From an uncultured Synechococcaceae cyanobacterium (GTDB lineage: Bacteria > Cyanobacteriota > Cyanobacteriia > PCC-6307 > Cyanobiaceae), in contig CACAVZ010000004.1 in the NCBI GenBank assembly GCA_902536065.1, forward strand, positions 62,001-126,000: a DNA stretch of 64,000 nt, read 5' to 3'. The position numbers were made by a program, and so were the translations under genes. Within the stretch, counting starts at the first letter, position 1. Each line of letters opens with the position of its first letter. The notes under the pieces were generated by a model, which saw only the letters and a program-made list of their open reading frames with translations, made no database searches and had not been told where the DNA came from. Of the stretch, positions 43,795-51,514 are shown in pieces.

Positions 43795-43871
43795 CAAAAA
43801 TAAAATTTTTAGCAATTCTATCTAAATTATATTGTTAAATACTATGTAAAGAAAAACTTCAGAATCACGAT

Positions 43872-43894
43872 GATAATGAGAATCTATTGCAATA
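43872..43894 (+). promoter_or_regulatory. Fur-like box, distal, upstream of the Crp-family gene
   Basis: GATAATGAGAATCTATTGC matches the Fur consensus GATAATGATAATCATTATC at 14 of 19 positions. With the following AATA it is nearly the same 23-base element as at 45452-45474 (19 of 23 identical). Iron-dependent repression is inferred. Confidence 0.5.
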
Positions 43895-43916
43895 AGTAAA
43901 TTTTTAGTGCATAATT

Positions 43917-43935
43917 GATAATAATTCTCATTATC
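43917..43935 (+). promoter_or_regulatory. Fur box adjacent to the start of the Crp-family gene
   Basis: GATAATAATTCTCATTATC matches the Fur consensus at 16 of 19 positions and lies in the perfect inverted repeat TGATAAT...ATTATCA. It ends 12 bases before the ATG at 43948, where bound Fur would block transcription start. Confidence 0.65.
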
Positions 43936-43947
43936 ATATTCTAATAA

Positions 43948-44535
43948 ATGAATTTCAATAGTTATGGAGAATCTCCTTCAAAATTAGTAAGGATAATAAC
44001 TGGACAATCCGTATTAATAGATCCTTCATCAAGGCCAAAAGGGACCTGCCTAGAAGTTGAAAGTGGAATTGCTAGGGTTTATTGCCCTTGTGAAGAAACT
44101 GAAGGAATGACACTTGCATTTTTACAATCAGGTGATCAATTAAGAACGGACCTTTTATGTAGCGAAGGTGTCTGTGTTGAAGCATTAACAGATTTATCTT
44201 TTCATAGCAATGTAAATATTGATCAGAATATTGGTTTTGATGCAGTAAATGAATGGACTTTGCAACTCCTTAGAATAAGACACTTAGGAAATGCAGAACA
44301 GAGATTACAAGCCTTGTTTTCAATACTAGTAAATCGTCTAGGTAGAAGATGTGGTCGATGGTGCGAGTTACCCTTTAGGTTAACGCACGAAAGGATTGGA
44401 GAATTAATCGGTTCTACACGCGTAACATCCACAAGATTAATTTCTAAATTAAGATCATCTGAGTTATTAATAGCTCCAGTTGGAACCCAAACAGTCAGTG
44501 TTGCCCCTTCTTTTATTGAAACATTACCACTATAA
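43948..44535 (+). CDS. Short Crp/Fnr-family transcription regulator
   Basis: A 195-residue protein with a cyclic-nucleotide-like beta domain (about residues 15-90), a dimer helix and a winged helix-turn-helix with recognition region LTHERIGELIGSTRVTSTRLISKLR near 146-169. The effector pocket is not recognisably cAMP-binding. Seven Cys are present, several in pairs (46/48, 71/76, 135/139), which suggests redox or iron sensing but does not prove it. Two Fur-like boxes lie upstream. A helical 95-residue protein follows 4 bases downstream. Confidence 0.85.
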   Translation: MNFNSYGESPSKLVRIITGQSVLIDPSSRPKGTCLEVESGIARVYCPCEETEGMTLAFLQSGDQLRTDLLCSEGVCVEALTDLSFHSNVNIDQNIGFDAVNEWTLQLLRIRHLGNAEQRLQALFSILVNRLGRRCGRWCELPFRLTHERIGELIGSTRVTSTRLISKLRSSELLIAPVGTQTVSVAPSFIETLPL

Positions 44536-44539
44536 AAAC

Positions 44540-44827
44540 ATGAAGGAATCACAATCACTTACAAACAACTTGTTAATGGAAGTTGATTTTCTATCAAATA
44601 GACTCAGAAATATCAAGCAATCCTACAAAACTACAGAAAATAAAGCATTGAAGGGAAGGTTATTTATTGAAAACAAAAATATTTTTAAAAGAGTTAATGA
44701 AATTCATAGAATTGCTGAATTATTAAATAAAAATAATGGTAAAATCAACTTTTCAAATTTACTTTTTGAAATAACCAAAAGGACATTGAATGAAAATAAA
44801 TTTGAAAGTAATTTATTTTTTCTTTAA
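44540..44827 (+). CDS. Helical hypothetical protein co-transcribed with the Crp-family gene
   Basis: The ATG at 44540 starts MKESQSLTNNLLMEVDFLSNRL, 4 bases after the regulator's stop. 95 residues, mostly helical and basic, no membrane segment. Its 3' end overlaps the convergent ferritin stop by 15 bases. Close coupling suggests a partner or co-regulated factor. No family recognised. Confidence 0.62.
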   Translation: MKESQSLTNNLLMEVDFLSNRLRNIKQSYKTTENKALKGRLFIENKNIFKRVNEIHRIAELLNKNNGKINFSNLLFEITKRTLNENKFESNLFFL

Positions 44828-45367
44828 ATCACTATCTATTAATAAGATTGCCGAAGGTTGATTAGAAGCAAACTTAACCTTGCCCAGTATGTTCGCAAAT
44901 TCATCTTCTGATTGCGTTTGAGCCTCTATAATAGGATCTAAAAATACGTTAGTTCTTGTATCTGAAATTCTTTCTGATATAGAATAAAGTTGTTGTAAAG
45001 ATGAAGTTAAATCAGCCTCCATATTAAAAGAATAGGCAATCAGTTCCTCTATAGAATCCCATGTTTGAACGGGTGCAGGAATTTCATCTAATTTTACTCT
45101 TTGTCCTCTTGCGATTAAGTAATCTGCAAATTTCTGAGCATGTTCCATTTCTCCTTGTGATTCACTTAGAAAATGAGAAGCAAATCCATTTAGATCACGT
45201 TCTTGAAACCATAGATACATAGAAAAATATTGAACATTGGCATATCTTTCCATTGTTAGATGTTCAAAAATGTTATCCAACAAACTTTTGTCTATCGGTT
45301 GAGCAACAGCTCTTCCAGATGGACCAAAATTAACTAATTTTTTTGTTTTTAAGTTATTTTCATTCAT
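44813..45367 (-). CDS. Ferritin, iron storage
   Basis: A non-heme bacterial ferritin of 184 residues. The four-helix bundle starts LLDNIFEHLTMERYANVQYFSMYLWF with ferroxidase-site Glu residues. ESQGEMEHAQKFADYLIARGQ carries the Glu-x2-His ligands and DPIIEAQTQSEDEFANIL the further acidic ones. It oxidises and stores Fe(II). The N-terminal 20 residues are a polar extension. It is convergent with the Crp operon and beside Fur-like boxes, in line with iron control. Confidence 0.92.
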   Translation of the reverse strand: MNENNLKTKKLVNFGPSGRAVAQPIDKSLLDNIFEHLTMERYANVQYFSMYLWFQERDLNGFASHFLSESQGEMEHAQKFADYLIARGQRVKLDEIPAPVQTWDSIEELIAYSFNMEADLTSSLQQLYSISERISDTRTNVFLDPIIEAQTQSEDEFANILGKVKFASNQPSAILLIDSDLKKK

Positions 45368-45451
45368 TTTCAGATAAGTATCTAAGAAAATAATACAACA
45401 TTTTGTATAAATTAGTAATTAATAAATCCTTTAAATTAAATTAAATAATAT

Positions 45452-45474
45452 GATAATGAAAATCACTCGCAATA
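45452..45474. promoter_or_regulatory. Fur-like box between ferritin and the Cys-rich small ORF
   Basis: GATAATGAAAATCACTCGC matches the Fur consensus at 15 of 19 positions. With the following AATA it repeats the element at 43872-43894. It lies 85 bases upstream of ferritin on one side and ends a few bases before the ATG of the 45481 ORF on the other, so either or both could be regulated by it. Confidence 0.55.
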
Positions 45475-45480
45475 CTATAA

Positions 45481-45603
45481 ATGAATATAGAGTACAGTTT
45501 TTCTGAACTGCTTTTAACTAATAAAATATATAAAGATAAAAAAAAGAAATGTAAAAAGAAAAAATGCTCTAATTGGAGGGGAGGGAAGTGTAATTGCCTA
45601 TAA
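45481..45603 (+). CDS. 40-residue Cys-rich basic peptide with an upstream Fur-like box
   Basis: The ORF reads MNIEYSFSELLLTNKIYKDK, then a Lys run with four cysteines in KKCKKKKCSNWRGGKCNCL (Cys24, Cys29, Cys37, Cys39). The ATG begins directly after a Fur-like box and TACTAT (45473-45478), so the message would be leaderless or have a very short leader. It ends 8 bases before the convergent iron ABC ATPase stop. The Cys pattern could bind iron, another metal or an Fe-S cluster, but this is an inference. It could also be a Fur-controlled RNA with no protein. Confidence 0.45.
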   Translation: MNIEYSFSELLLTNKIYKDKKKKCKKKKCSNWRGGKCNCL

Positions 45604-45610
45604 ATAAATT

Positions 45611-46687
45611 CTACATATATACCTTATGTGCACCAGGATATAAAAAATAATAACTATTTTTATTTATAGAAAGAGAACATTTATCACCATTATTTAGGAG
45701 ATTATTAATATCAGTTCTTACCCGCAATATGTTTCCATTAATAGTTACTTTATATATAAGAAATTCTCCAAGAAATTCTTTAGATATTACATTCGCATTT
45801 CCAGATTCTGATCTATTAATTAAAATAAATTTAGGCGAAATTGACATACTTTTAATATTTGCATTTTGTAAAACCTCTGGACTATTTATTTTACCTAAAC
45901 AAGACATATATGAATTACCATTTTTTTGAAGATTAATAATATTATTACCCAAAATAAAACTACTAACAAATAGGGTCTTGGGATTGTTAAGAAGGTTAAT
46001 TGGTGTATCAATTTGATGTATTTTACCTTCATTCATTACGGCAACTTTATCGCAAATTGACATTGCCTCTTCCGGATCATGAGTAACCATCAATCCACTT
46101 GCATTACAACCTTTTAGGATATTTGGGAGTTCACTTCTCAATTTTAGTTTGACATGCATATCAAGACTACAAAATGGTTCATCTAATAAAATAAAATTAG
46201 TCCCAGGAGCAAGAGCTCTTGCAATTGCTAGTCTTTGTTTTTGGCCTCCAGATAATTCATGTGGGTATCTTCCAATAAAACTATCAAGACCTACAACATT
46301 TAATAAATAGTCAACTCTAGATCTATCTTTTTTGTTTTTTAAACCAAAAATCACATTTTCCAAAACAGTTAAGTGAGGGAAAAGTGCATAGTCTTGAAAA
46401 ACCATACCAATATTTCTTTTCTCAGGACTAAGAATCTTTTTCCCACTTGAAATTTCCTTATCATTTAGATAAATCCTCCCTCTAGAGGGATATTCGAACC
46501 CCGCAATTAATCTTAAAAGAGTAGTTTTTCCGCAACCAGAAGGACCAAGCAACCCTAACAATTCGCCATTTTCAATTTTCAGGTTAATTGCGTTTAATAT
46601 CCAATTTGAACATTCTCGCTTATTATATTTATGATGCAAATCATCAATTATTAACGCCTCATTTTTCACTAAGTTCTTCTTATTCAA
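45611..46687 (-). CDS. futC: Iron(III)-type ABC transporter ATPase
   Basis: Walker A is GPSGCGKTTLLRLIAG, the signature is LSGGQKQRLAIARAL and Walker B is NFILLDEPFCSLD, with the switch His in LMVTHDPEE. The C-terminal domain is TOBE-like (ISPKFILINRSESGNANVI). The layout is that of FutC/FbpC or other CUT/MOI-type importers. Neighbouring ferritin and Fur-like boxes favour ferric iron over another anion. No permease or binding protein gene lies next to it. The start is TTG at 46687; 358 aa. Confidence 0.82.
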   Translation of the reverse strand: MNKKNLVKNEALIIDDLHHKYNKRECSNWILNAINLKIENGELLGLLGPSGCGKTTLLRLIAGFEYPSRGRIYLNDKEISSGKKILSPEKRNIGMVFQDYALFPHLTVLENVIFGLKNKKDRSRVDYLLNVVGLDSFIGRYPHELSGGQKQRLAIARALAPGTNFILLDEPFCSLDMHVKLKLRSELPNILKGCNASGLMVTHDPEEAMSICDKVAVMNEGKIHQIDTPINLLNNPKTLFVSSFILGNNIINLQKNGNSYMSCLGKINSPEVLQNANIKSMSISPKFILINRSESGNANVISKEFLGEFLIYKVTINGNILRVRTDINNLLNNGDKCSLSINKNSYYFLYPGAHKVYM

Positions 46688-46728
46688 ATATATTAAGTTA
46701 GCAGAAAATATTCACCTAAAATATCCCT

Positions 46729-46744
46729 TGTATAATTTTATACA
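46729..46744. promoter_or_regulatory. Inverted repeat in the divergent futC/nth promoter
   Basis: TGTATAATTTTATACA has perfect 7-base arms around a TT centre and contains TATAAT (46731-46736) on the plus strand. It may be overlapping -10 elements for both directions or an operator. Only the symmetry is certain. Confidence 0.4.
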
Positions 46745-46764
46745 CCGTTTAATTTTCAAATTTA

Positions 46765-47418
46765 ATGAGAAAGTCCGAAAGAGCAGAAATAATCCGTAAG
46801 GAACTCAAAAAACTATATCCATCGCCTCCAATACCTCTTGATCATACAAATGCATATACACTTCTCGTCGCCGTAGTTTTAAGTGCTCAATCAACAGACA
46901 AGAAAGTTAATGAATTAACAAAAAGCCTATTTAAAGTTGCAGATAATCCAGAAAAGATGGTGCAGCTAGGTATTAATGGCATTTACGAATACATAAAATT
47001 TTTAGGTCTATCTAATCAAAAATCAAAGAACATTTATAACTTATCTAAATTATTAATTAATAAGCATAATGGCGCGGTCCCAGATTCCTTTGAGAAGCTT
47101 GAATCTCTTCCAGGGGTAGGTCATAAAACAGCATCAGTTGTAATGTCTCAAGTGTTTAAAATACCCACATTCCCAGTAGATACTCACATACACAGGCTGG
47201 CACAAAGATGGGGGCTATCAAATGGAGATAACGTAGTTCAAACAGAAAAAGACCTTAAAAAAATATTTCCTATTAATGATTGGAATACCTTACATTTACA
47301 AATAATCTTTTATGGCAGAGAATACTGCACAGCAAGAGGCTGTGATGGAACAAAATGTTCTTTATGTCGCACTCTTTATCCCAAAAGAAAAAAAAAATTT
47401 ATATGTAAAAAGCCTTAA
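46765..47418 (+). CDS. nth: Endonuclease III
   Basis: DNA glycosylase/AP lyase for oxidised pyrimidines. The helix-hairpin-helix LESLPGVGHKTASVVMSQ carries the catalytic Lys. The catalytic Asp is in FPVDTHIHRLAQR. The C-terminal 4Fe-4S site is formed by Cys in YCTARGCDGTKCSLC. 217 aa, full length. ATG start at 46765, divergent from the iron ABC gene. Confidence 0.96.
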   Translation: MRKSERAEIIRKELKKLYPSPPIPLDHTNAYTLLVAVVLSAQSTDKKVNELTKSLFKVADNPEKMVQLGINGIYEYIKFLGLSNQKSKNIYNLSKLLINKHNGAVPDSFEKLESLPGVGHKTASVVMSQVFKIPTFPVDTHIHRLAQRWGLSNGDNVVQTEKDLKKIFPINDWNTLHLQIIFYGREYCTARGCDGTKCSLCRTLYPKRKKKFICKKP

Positions 47419-47453
47419 AAAATTTATATAATGTTTAAATTAATTTTTTAATC

Positions 47454-48113
47454 ATGAAAATAGCAATTACTGGCGCATCAGGGAAAACAGGTTATAGAAT
47501 TTCCGAAGAAGCAGTTAAGAAAGGATATAAAGTAAGGCAAATCATCAGAAAGGATTCAAAAGTCGCAGCAGGACTAGAGAGTTTGGAAACAATTAGGGTT
47601 TCATTAGACAATAGAAAAGAACTTGATAAAGCTTTAAAAGATATTGATGCTTTGATAATTGCGACTGGAGCGAGAGCATCATTAGATTTAACTGGTCCTG
47701 CAAAGGTTGATGCATTAGGTGTATACAAGCAATTAGAGTGTTGCAAAAGAGTTGGTATTAAAAGAGTTATTTTAGTTAGTTCCCTTTGTACTGGTAAATT
47801 ATTTCACCCATTAAACTTATTTGGTTTAATTCTTATTTGGAAGAAATTAGGTGAAAACTTTCTACGAAATTCAAATTTCGAATGGACTATTATTAGACCT
47901 GGAGGATTAAAGGAAAATGAAGATATCAAATCAGAAAATATAAATTATTCAAAGGAGGATACTCAAATTAATGGATCAATTCCAAGAAGATTAGTTGCGA
48001 AATGTTGTATAGATTCTTTAAAAAACAAAGAATCCATAAATAAATTAATAGAAGTTACAAGTTCGAATGATAATAAAAAGATATCTTTTAAAAAAGCTAT
48101 GCAAATGATTTAA
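47454..48113 (+). CDS. NAD(P)-binding SDR-like protein
   Basis: The Rossmann glycine motif ITGASGKTGYRISEEAVKKG, a conserved strand-helix pattern (DALIIATGARASLDLTGPAKVD, KRVILVSSLCTGKLFHPLNLFG) and the YxxxK-poor middle indicate an atypical, NmrA-like SDR. 219 aa. Such cyanobacterial proteins often bind NADPH as redox sensors, quinone reductases or assembly factors. The exact role is unclear. It is preceded by nth after 35 bases and followed by a 62-residue gene after 26 bases. Confidence 0.82.
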   Translation: MKIAITGASGKTGYRISEEAVKKGYKVRQIIRKDSKVAAGLESLETIRVSLDNRKELDKALKDIDALIIATGARASLDLTGPAKVDALGVYKQLECCKRVGIKRVILVSSLCTGKLFHPLNLFGLILIWKKLGENFLRNSNFEWTIIRPGGLKENEDIKSENINYSKEDTQINGSIPRRLVAKCCIDSLKNKESINKLIEVTSSNDNKKISFKKAMQMI

Positions 48114-48139
48114 AAGATGTAAATATATAAATTAAAACT

Positions 48140-48328
48140 ATGAAAATAAACCCTAAAATTGATGCATTACAATTAATGCTTACTGATTTAAGAACTAGAA
48201 ATGAGCCAATAAGGCACAAAGCTGCATTCAAAGGCTGTCAACCAGAATTTCAAAGTCTTGTATCAAGATTAATAAAACAGTTAGAGGACGAATTAGTTGC
48301 TGAAAAACTTACTAACCGAGATAGTTAA
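48140..48328 (+). CDS. Small helical hypothetical protein (62 aa)
   Basis: The sequence MKINPKIDALQLMLTDLRTRNEPIRHKAAFKGC followed by FQSLVSRLIKQLEDELVAEK forms two amphipathic helices, with no membrane segment. ATG start at 48140. The balanced composition suggests a real gene. It lies 26 bases downstream of the SDR-like gene on the same strand. No family recognised. Confidence 0.65.
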   Translation: MKINPKIDALQLMLTDLRTRNEPIRHKAAFKGCQPEFQSLVSRLIKQLEDELVAEKLTNRDS

Positions 48329-48338
48329 AAAATTTAGA

Positions 48339-48950
48339 TTACTTAAATGAACTTAAGTTATCTAATTTTGCTTGTTCAGAAAGTTCATCATATCCTCCAA
48401 AAAATTTATTATCCAAAAATATTTGAGGGAAAGTATTATGGCTACTTTGAACCATTACTTTTTGAAAGCTCTCATCATTATCTATTAAATTAACTTCGTG
48501 AGGGATAGATAAAGAATTAAGCAACCTAATTGCTCTTTTAGACCAAGGACAATCCTTTAAAATATATGCTTTTACCCGCGATTCATTTTTTAATAAATCA
48601 TTACTTGAGATATTAATAATTTTTTGTTCAAAAGAAAGTAATAATATATCAGTGCCTTTTTTTACAATACATCCCTCCTCAAGATGACCTCCAAAGACAT
48701 TACATCCCTCATCTGCAAAACTCAAATGTAAATGAACATCTCCTCTATTAAAATGTCCATTTAAAGAAACTATCTCTAGATTTCCCTCAAATCTATTTAT
48801 CTCTTGATTACCTGGGCATTGAATACAAACTGTTCTAAGATTACCAACCACTCCAGAAACATACCCGTATAAATTATTCGATAAAGAATATTCTTTAATT
48901 GAATTTATCAAATCAGATTCTGGAGATAGCTTTAGGCTATGAGGCTGCAT
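48339..48950 (-). CDS. PPC (DUF296) domain fused to a glutaredoxin
   Basis: Starting at the ATG at 48950 (MQPHSLKLSPESDL), residues 1-110 form a PPC/DUF296 domain (GDVHLHLSFAD then GGHLEEGC). Residues 126-203 form a glutaredoxin with active site Cys134-Pro-Trp-Ser, the cis-Pro block TFPQIFLD and the GGYDEL glutathione loop. The single-Cys site suggests a monothiol or glutathione-binding function. The PPC part is known from plant AT-hook proteins and some bacterial ones. A longer ORF start at 49001 is less likely. Confidence 0.8.
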   Translation of the reverse strand: MQPHSLKLSPESDLINSIKEYSLSNNLYGYVSGVVGNLRTVCIQCPGNQEINRFEGNLEIVSLNGHFNRGDVHLHLSFADEGCNVFGGHLEEGCIVKKGTDILLLSFEQKIINISSNDLLKNESRVKAYILKDCPWSKRAIRLLNSLSIPHEVNLIDNDESFQKVMVQSSHNTFPQIFLDNKFFGGYDELSEQAKLDNLSSFK

Positions 48951-49141
48951 TAGATATAAGATATAAGGAATAGTTTTGTAATATAAAACATCATCATCCA
49001 TAAAGAGAAGTTGAGTTTATAATCTTTAGGATTCAGATTTAAATTAAATTTTAGAATCTAGCAAAAAAAACCATTTAAAATTTTTATTAAAAATTTAAGC
49101 ATGTTGAGAGTGTAATATATTTTTTATATACAAAAACTAAT

Positions 49142-49681
49142 TTGTTATTAAGAAAAAATCTTAAAAATTCGGCGTTGAATATTCCCAATTTATTATCGAT
49201 ATCTCGCCTTTTCCTCGTATTTCCATTAATACTTTTTTTAGAAATTAACAGACCTTTTTATGTCTTTATATTTATTATTATTGGAGGTTTAACTGATTAT
49301 TTTGATGGGTTAATTGCAAGGAAATTTAATCTTAAAACCAGATTAGGAGCTATCCTTGATCCCTTAAGCGATAAAGTATTCTATTTAATTCCTTTGACCT
49401 TCCTTTGTAAAAATAATTTTATACCCTTTTGGTCTTTGTCATTAATTTTATTTAGAGAATTAATTATCTCTAGCCTAAGGAACTCCACAAAAGACGGTTT
49501 ACCAGCATCAATGTTAGGAAAATATAAAACATTTTTCTTTTTTATTTCAGTAATAACCTTTTTTACACCATTAAAAATTAGCTTTTTGAATAATTTAGCT
49601 TTAATTTTTTATTGGTTAGGATTCATCCTGACTTTTGTAACTTTATTAGGCTATTTAAGAATTAAAAAGAATATTATCTGA
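49142..49681 (+). CDS. pgsA: CDP-diacylglycerol-glycerol-3-phosphate 3-phosphatidyltransferase
   Basis: Makes phosphatidylglycerolphosphate, precursor of phosphatidylglycerol in thylakoid membranes. The CDP-alcohol phosphotransferase motif Asp-Gly-x2-Ala-Arg...Gly-x3-Asp-x3-Asp is seen in YFDGLIARKFNLKTRLGAILDPLSDK. Several membrane helices, 179 aa. The start is TTG at 49142, as no in-frame ATG precedes it. Its end overlaps the convergent epimerase-like gene by about 27 bases. Confidence 0.93.
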   Translation: MLLRKNLKNSALNIPNLLSISRLFLVFPLILFLEINRPFYVFIFIIIGGLTDYFDGLIARKFNLKTRLGAILDPLSDKVFYLIPLTFLCKNNFIPFWSLSLILFRELIISSLRNSTKDGLPASMLGKYKTFFFFISVITFFTPLKISFLNNLALIFYWLGFILTFVTLLGYLRIKKNII

Positions 49682-50575
49682 ATTTTCATCAAACTCCTCA
49701 CTCTTTTTATTATTAAAATCATTCACAAAACTATCCTTTAAACCATTAAGTAAATCAAAAGTTGGCGCCCACTCTAAATCACGTTTTATCTTAGAGATAT
49801 CAGTCTGATAATGATTTAATCTAATTGGAAATCCCTTTCGGGACTTAGGATCTAATTTTTGATAATCAAATGTTCTCAAAGAAATTTCATCTTGGTTTAA
49901 TCCAAGAACATTCGCACAGAAATAAATTAAACCCTTGATTGTTACTCCTTTTTCACCTGAACAATTGTAAATATTATTTTTGGAATTTTCAAAATTTATG
50001 CACCTAGTCATTACATCAGTTAGATCCGAAACATGGCCTAGCTGAGTAATTAAAGACCCATCACCAGGTATTGGTATAGATTTTTTAGTAAATAACCTTT
50101 CAAAAAACCAATTTTCAATTTTATTATAATTTCCTGGTCCATAAATATAAGTAGGCCTAAAACTTGTAAAAGGAATTTTTTGGTTTATCAACCAATTTTC
50201 TGTATCAAACTTTCCTTTGTGCCTACTATCTGGATCAATTGGATCAACTTCGGATAAGGGGAGTTCGCAATTATCTTTATAAACACCTGCAGAGCTTACA
50301 TATATATATCTCTGAAAAGAGTTATCTAAATTTTCTATAAGAAGTTTAGTTTGTTCTAACTCTCGTCCAGAAATATCATAAACAACATCATACTTTTTAT
50401 TTCTTAACCTGACGATATCTTCTAAATTATTTCTATCGCCCTTAATTAGATTTGTTTTTACAGGATTAGCTTTATTACCTCTCGTAAAAATATCAATATC
50501 ATGATTTTGTCTTAATAATTTCCCAACCAAAGACTTGCCAACAAATCTAGTGCCACCCATTACAAGAATTTTCAT
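49655..50575 (-). CDS. NAD-dependent epimerase-like protein (CSP41-type)
   Basis: The glycine-rich Rossmann motif MKILVMGGTRFVGKSLV, the strand YDVVYDISGREL, the YVSSAG-containing RYIYVSSAGVYKDN and the YIYGPGN region mark an atypical extended SDR. The GGTRFVG opening resembles the chloroplast stem-loop-binding proteins CSP41 and their cyanobacterial relatives, which have RNA-related roles. 306 aa from the ATG at 50575; a TTG 6 bases upstream is also possible. Not a classic sugar epimerase. Confidence 0.82.
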   Translation of the reverse strand: MKILVMGGTRFVGKSLVGKLLRQNHDIDIFTRGNKANPVKTNLIKGDRNNLEDIVRLRNKKYDVVYDISGRELEQTKLLIENLDNSFQRYIYVSSAGVYKDNCELPLSEVDPIDPDSRHKGKFDTENWLINQKIPFTSFRPTYIYGPGNYNKIENWFFERLFTKKSIPIPGDGSLITQLGHVSDLTDVMTRCINFENSKNNIYNCSGEKGVTIKGLIYFCANVLGLNQDEISLRTFDYQKLDPKSRKGFPIRLNHYQTDISKIKRDLEWAPTFDLLNGLKDSFVNDFNNKKSEEFDENSDNILFNS

Positions 50576-50667
50576 ATTCAAAAAATATTTAACTGAAGTA
50601 GTAATCTTAAATAGAATTACATATTGAATAGTACTACTAAGAAGTAATTAATGAAAAGGATGATTCT

Positions 50668-51435
50668 ATGGAACTAATACCAGCAATTGATTTAATGAAT
50701 GGTAAGTGTGTAAGGCTTTTTAAGGGCGACTTTAACAAAAGAAAAGACTTCACAAAAGAGCCACACGAGCAGGCTAGATTTTGGGAAAGCGAAGGAGCAA
50801 AATATATACATATTGTTGATTTGGATGCTGCAAAAACTGGAACACCAACAAACGATAAATCAATAAAAAAGATTGCAAAAACAGTTAACATACCGATTCA
50901 AATAGGTGGAGGGATAAGGTCTCAAGAAAGGATAGAACAATTATTTTCTTATGGTATTGAGAAAGTTATCATGGGAACCTCTGCAATAGAAAATAAAGAA
51001 TTAGTTAAAGACTTATCAAATAAATTTCCTGGAAGGATAATTGTTGGGATAGATGCAAAAGATGGAAAAGTAAGTACAAGGGGTTGGCTTGAACAATCTA
51101 ATATTTTAGCCACAGATCTAGTAAAGGAGTTTTCTTCATTTAAAATTGCTAGTTTTATTGTTACGGATATAAATACAGATGGGACATTAGAAGGAACAAA
51201 TGAAGAATTCATAAAAAGCATCCTTGAAATTACAGATATTCCAGTAATCGCTTCAGGTGGGGTTGGTTCAATTTCTGATTTATTATCCCTAGTTAAATTT
51301 GAAAATTCTGGACTCTTTGGCGTAATTGTAGGTAAAGCTCTTTATGAAAACAAATTTAAAATAAGTGAGGCGAATAATATATTTTCATCAGAGAGATTAA
51401 ATGACTTTGATTTAAAAAGAAATTACTACGCTTAA
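50668..51435 (+). CDS. hisA: ProFAR isomerase (HisA)
   Basis: Histidine biosynthesis: isomerises ProFAR to PRFAR. TIM barrel with the first catalytic Asp in ELIPAIDLMNGKCVRL, the second in IVTDINTDGTLEG, and phosphate-binding GG motifs (IQIGGGIRS and ASGGVGS). 255 aa, normal length. ATG start at 50668, about 80 bases from the divergent epimerase-like gene. Confidence 0.96.
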   Translation: MELIPAIDLMNGKCVRLFKGDFNKRKDFTKEPHEQARFWESEGAKYIHIVDLDAAKTGTPTNDKSIKKIAKTVNIPIQIGGGIRSQERIEQLFSYGIEKVIMGTSAIENKELVKDLSNKFPGRIIVGIDAKDGKVSTRGWLEQSNILATDLVKEFSSFKIASFIVTDINTDGTLEGTNEEFIKSILEITDIPVIASGGVGSISDLLSLVKFENSGLFGVIVGKALYENKFKISEANNIFSSERLNDFDLKRNYYA

Positions 51436-51514
51436 AAGAGTATAAAAATTGATTAAAGGCTGGTATTTGCAGTAATTGTTAGTTAATTTTGTATAAGAGA
51501 TAAGAATTCTAGCC

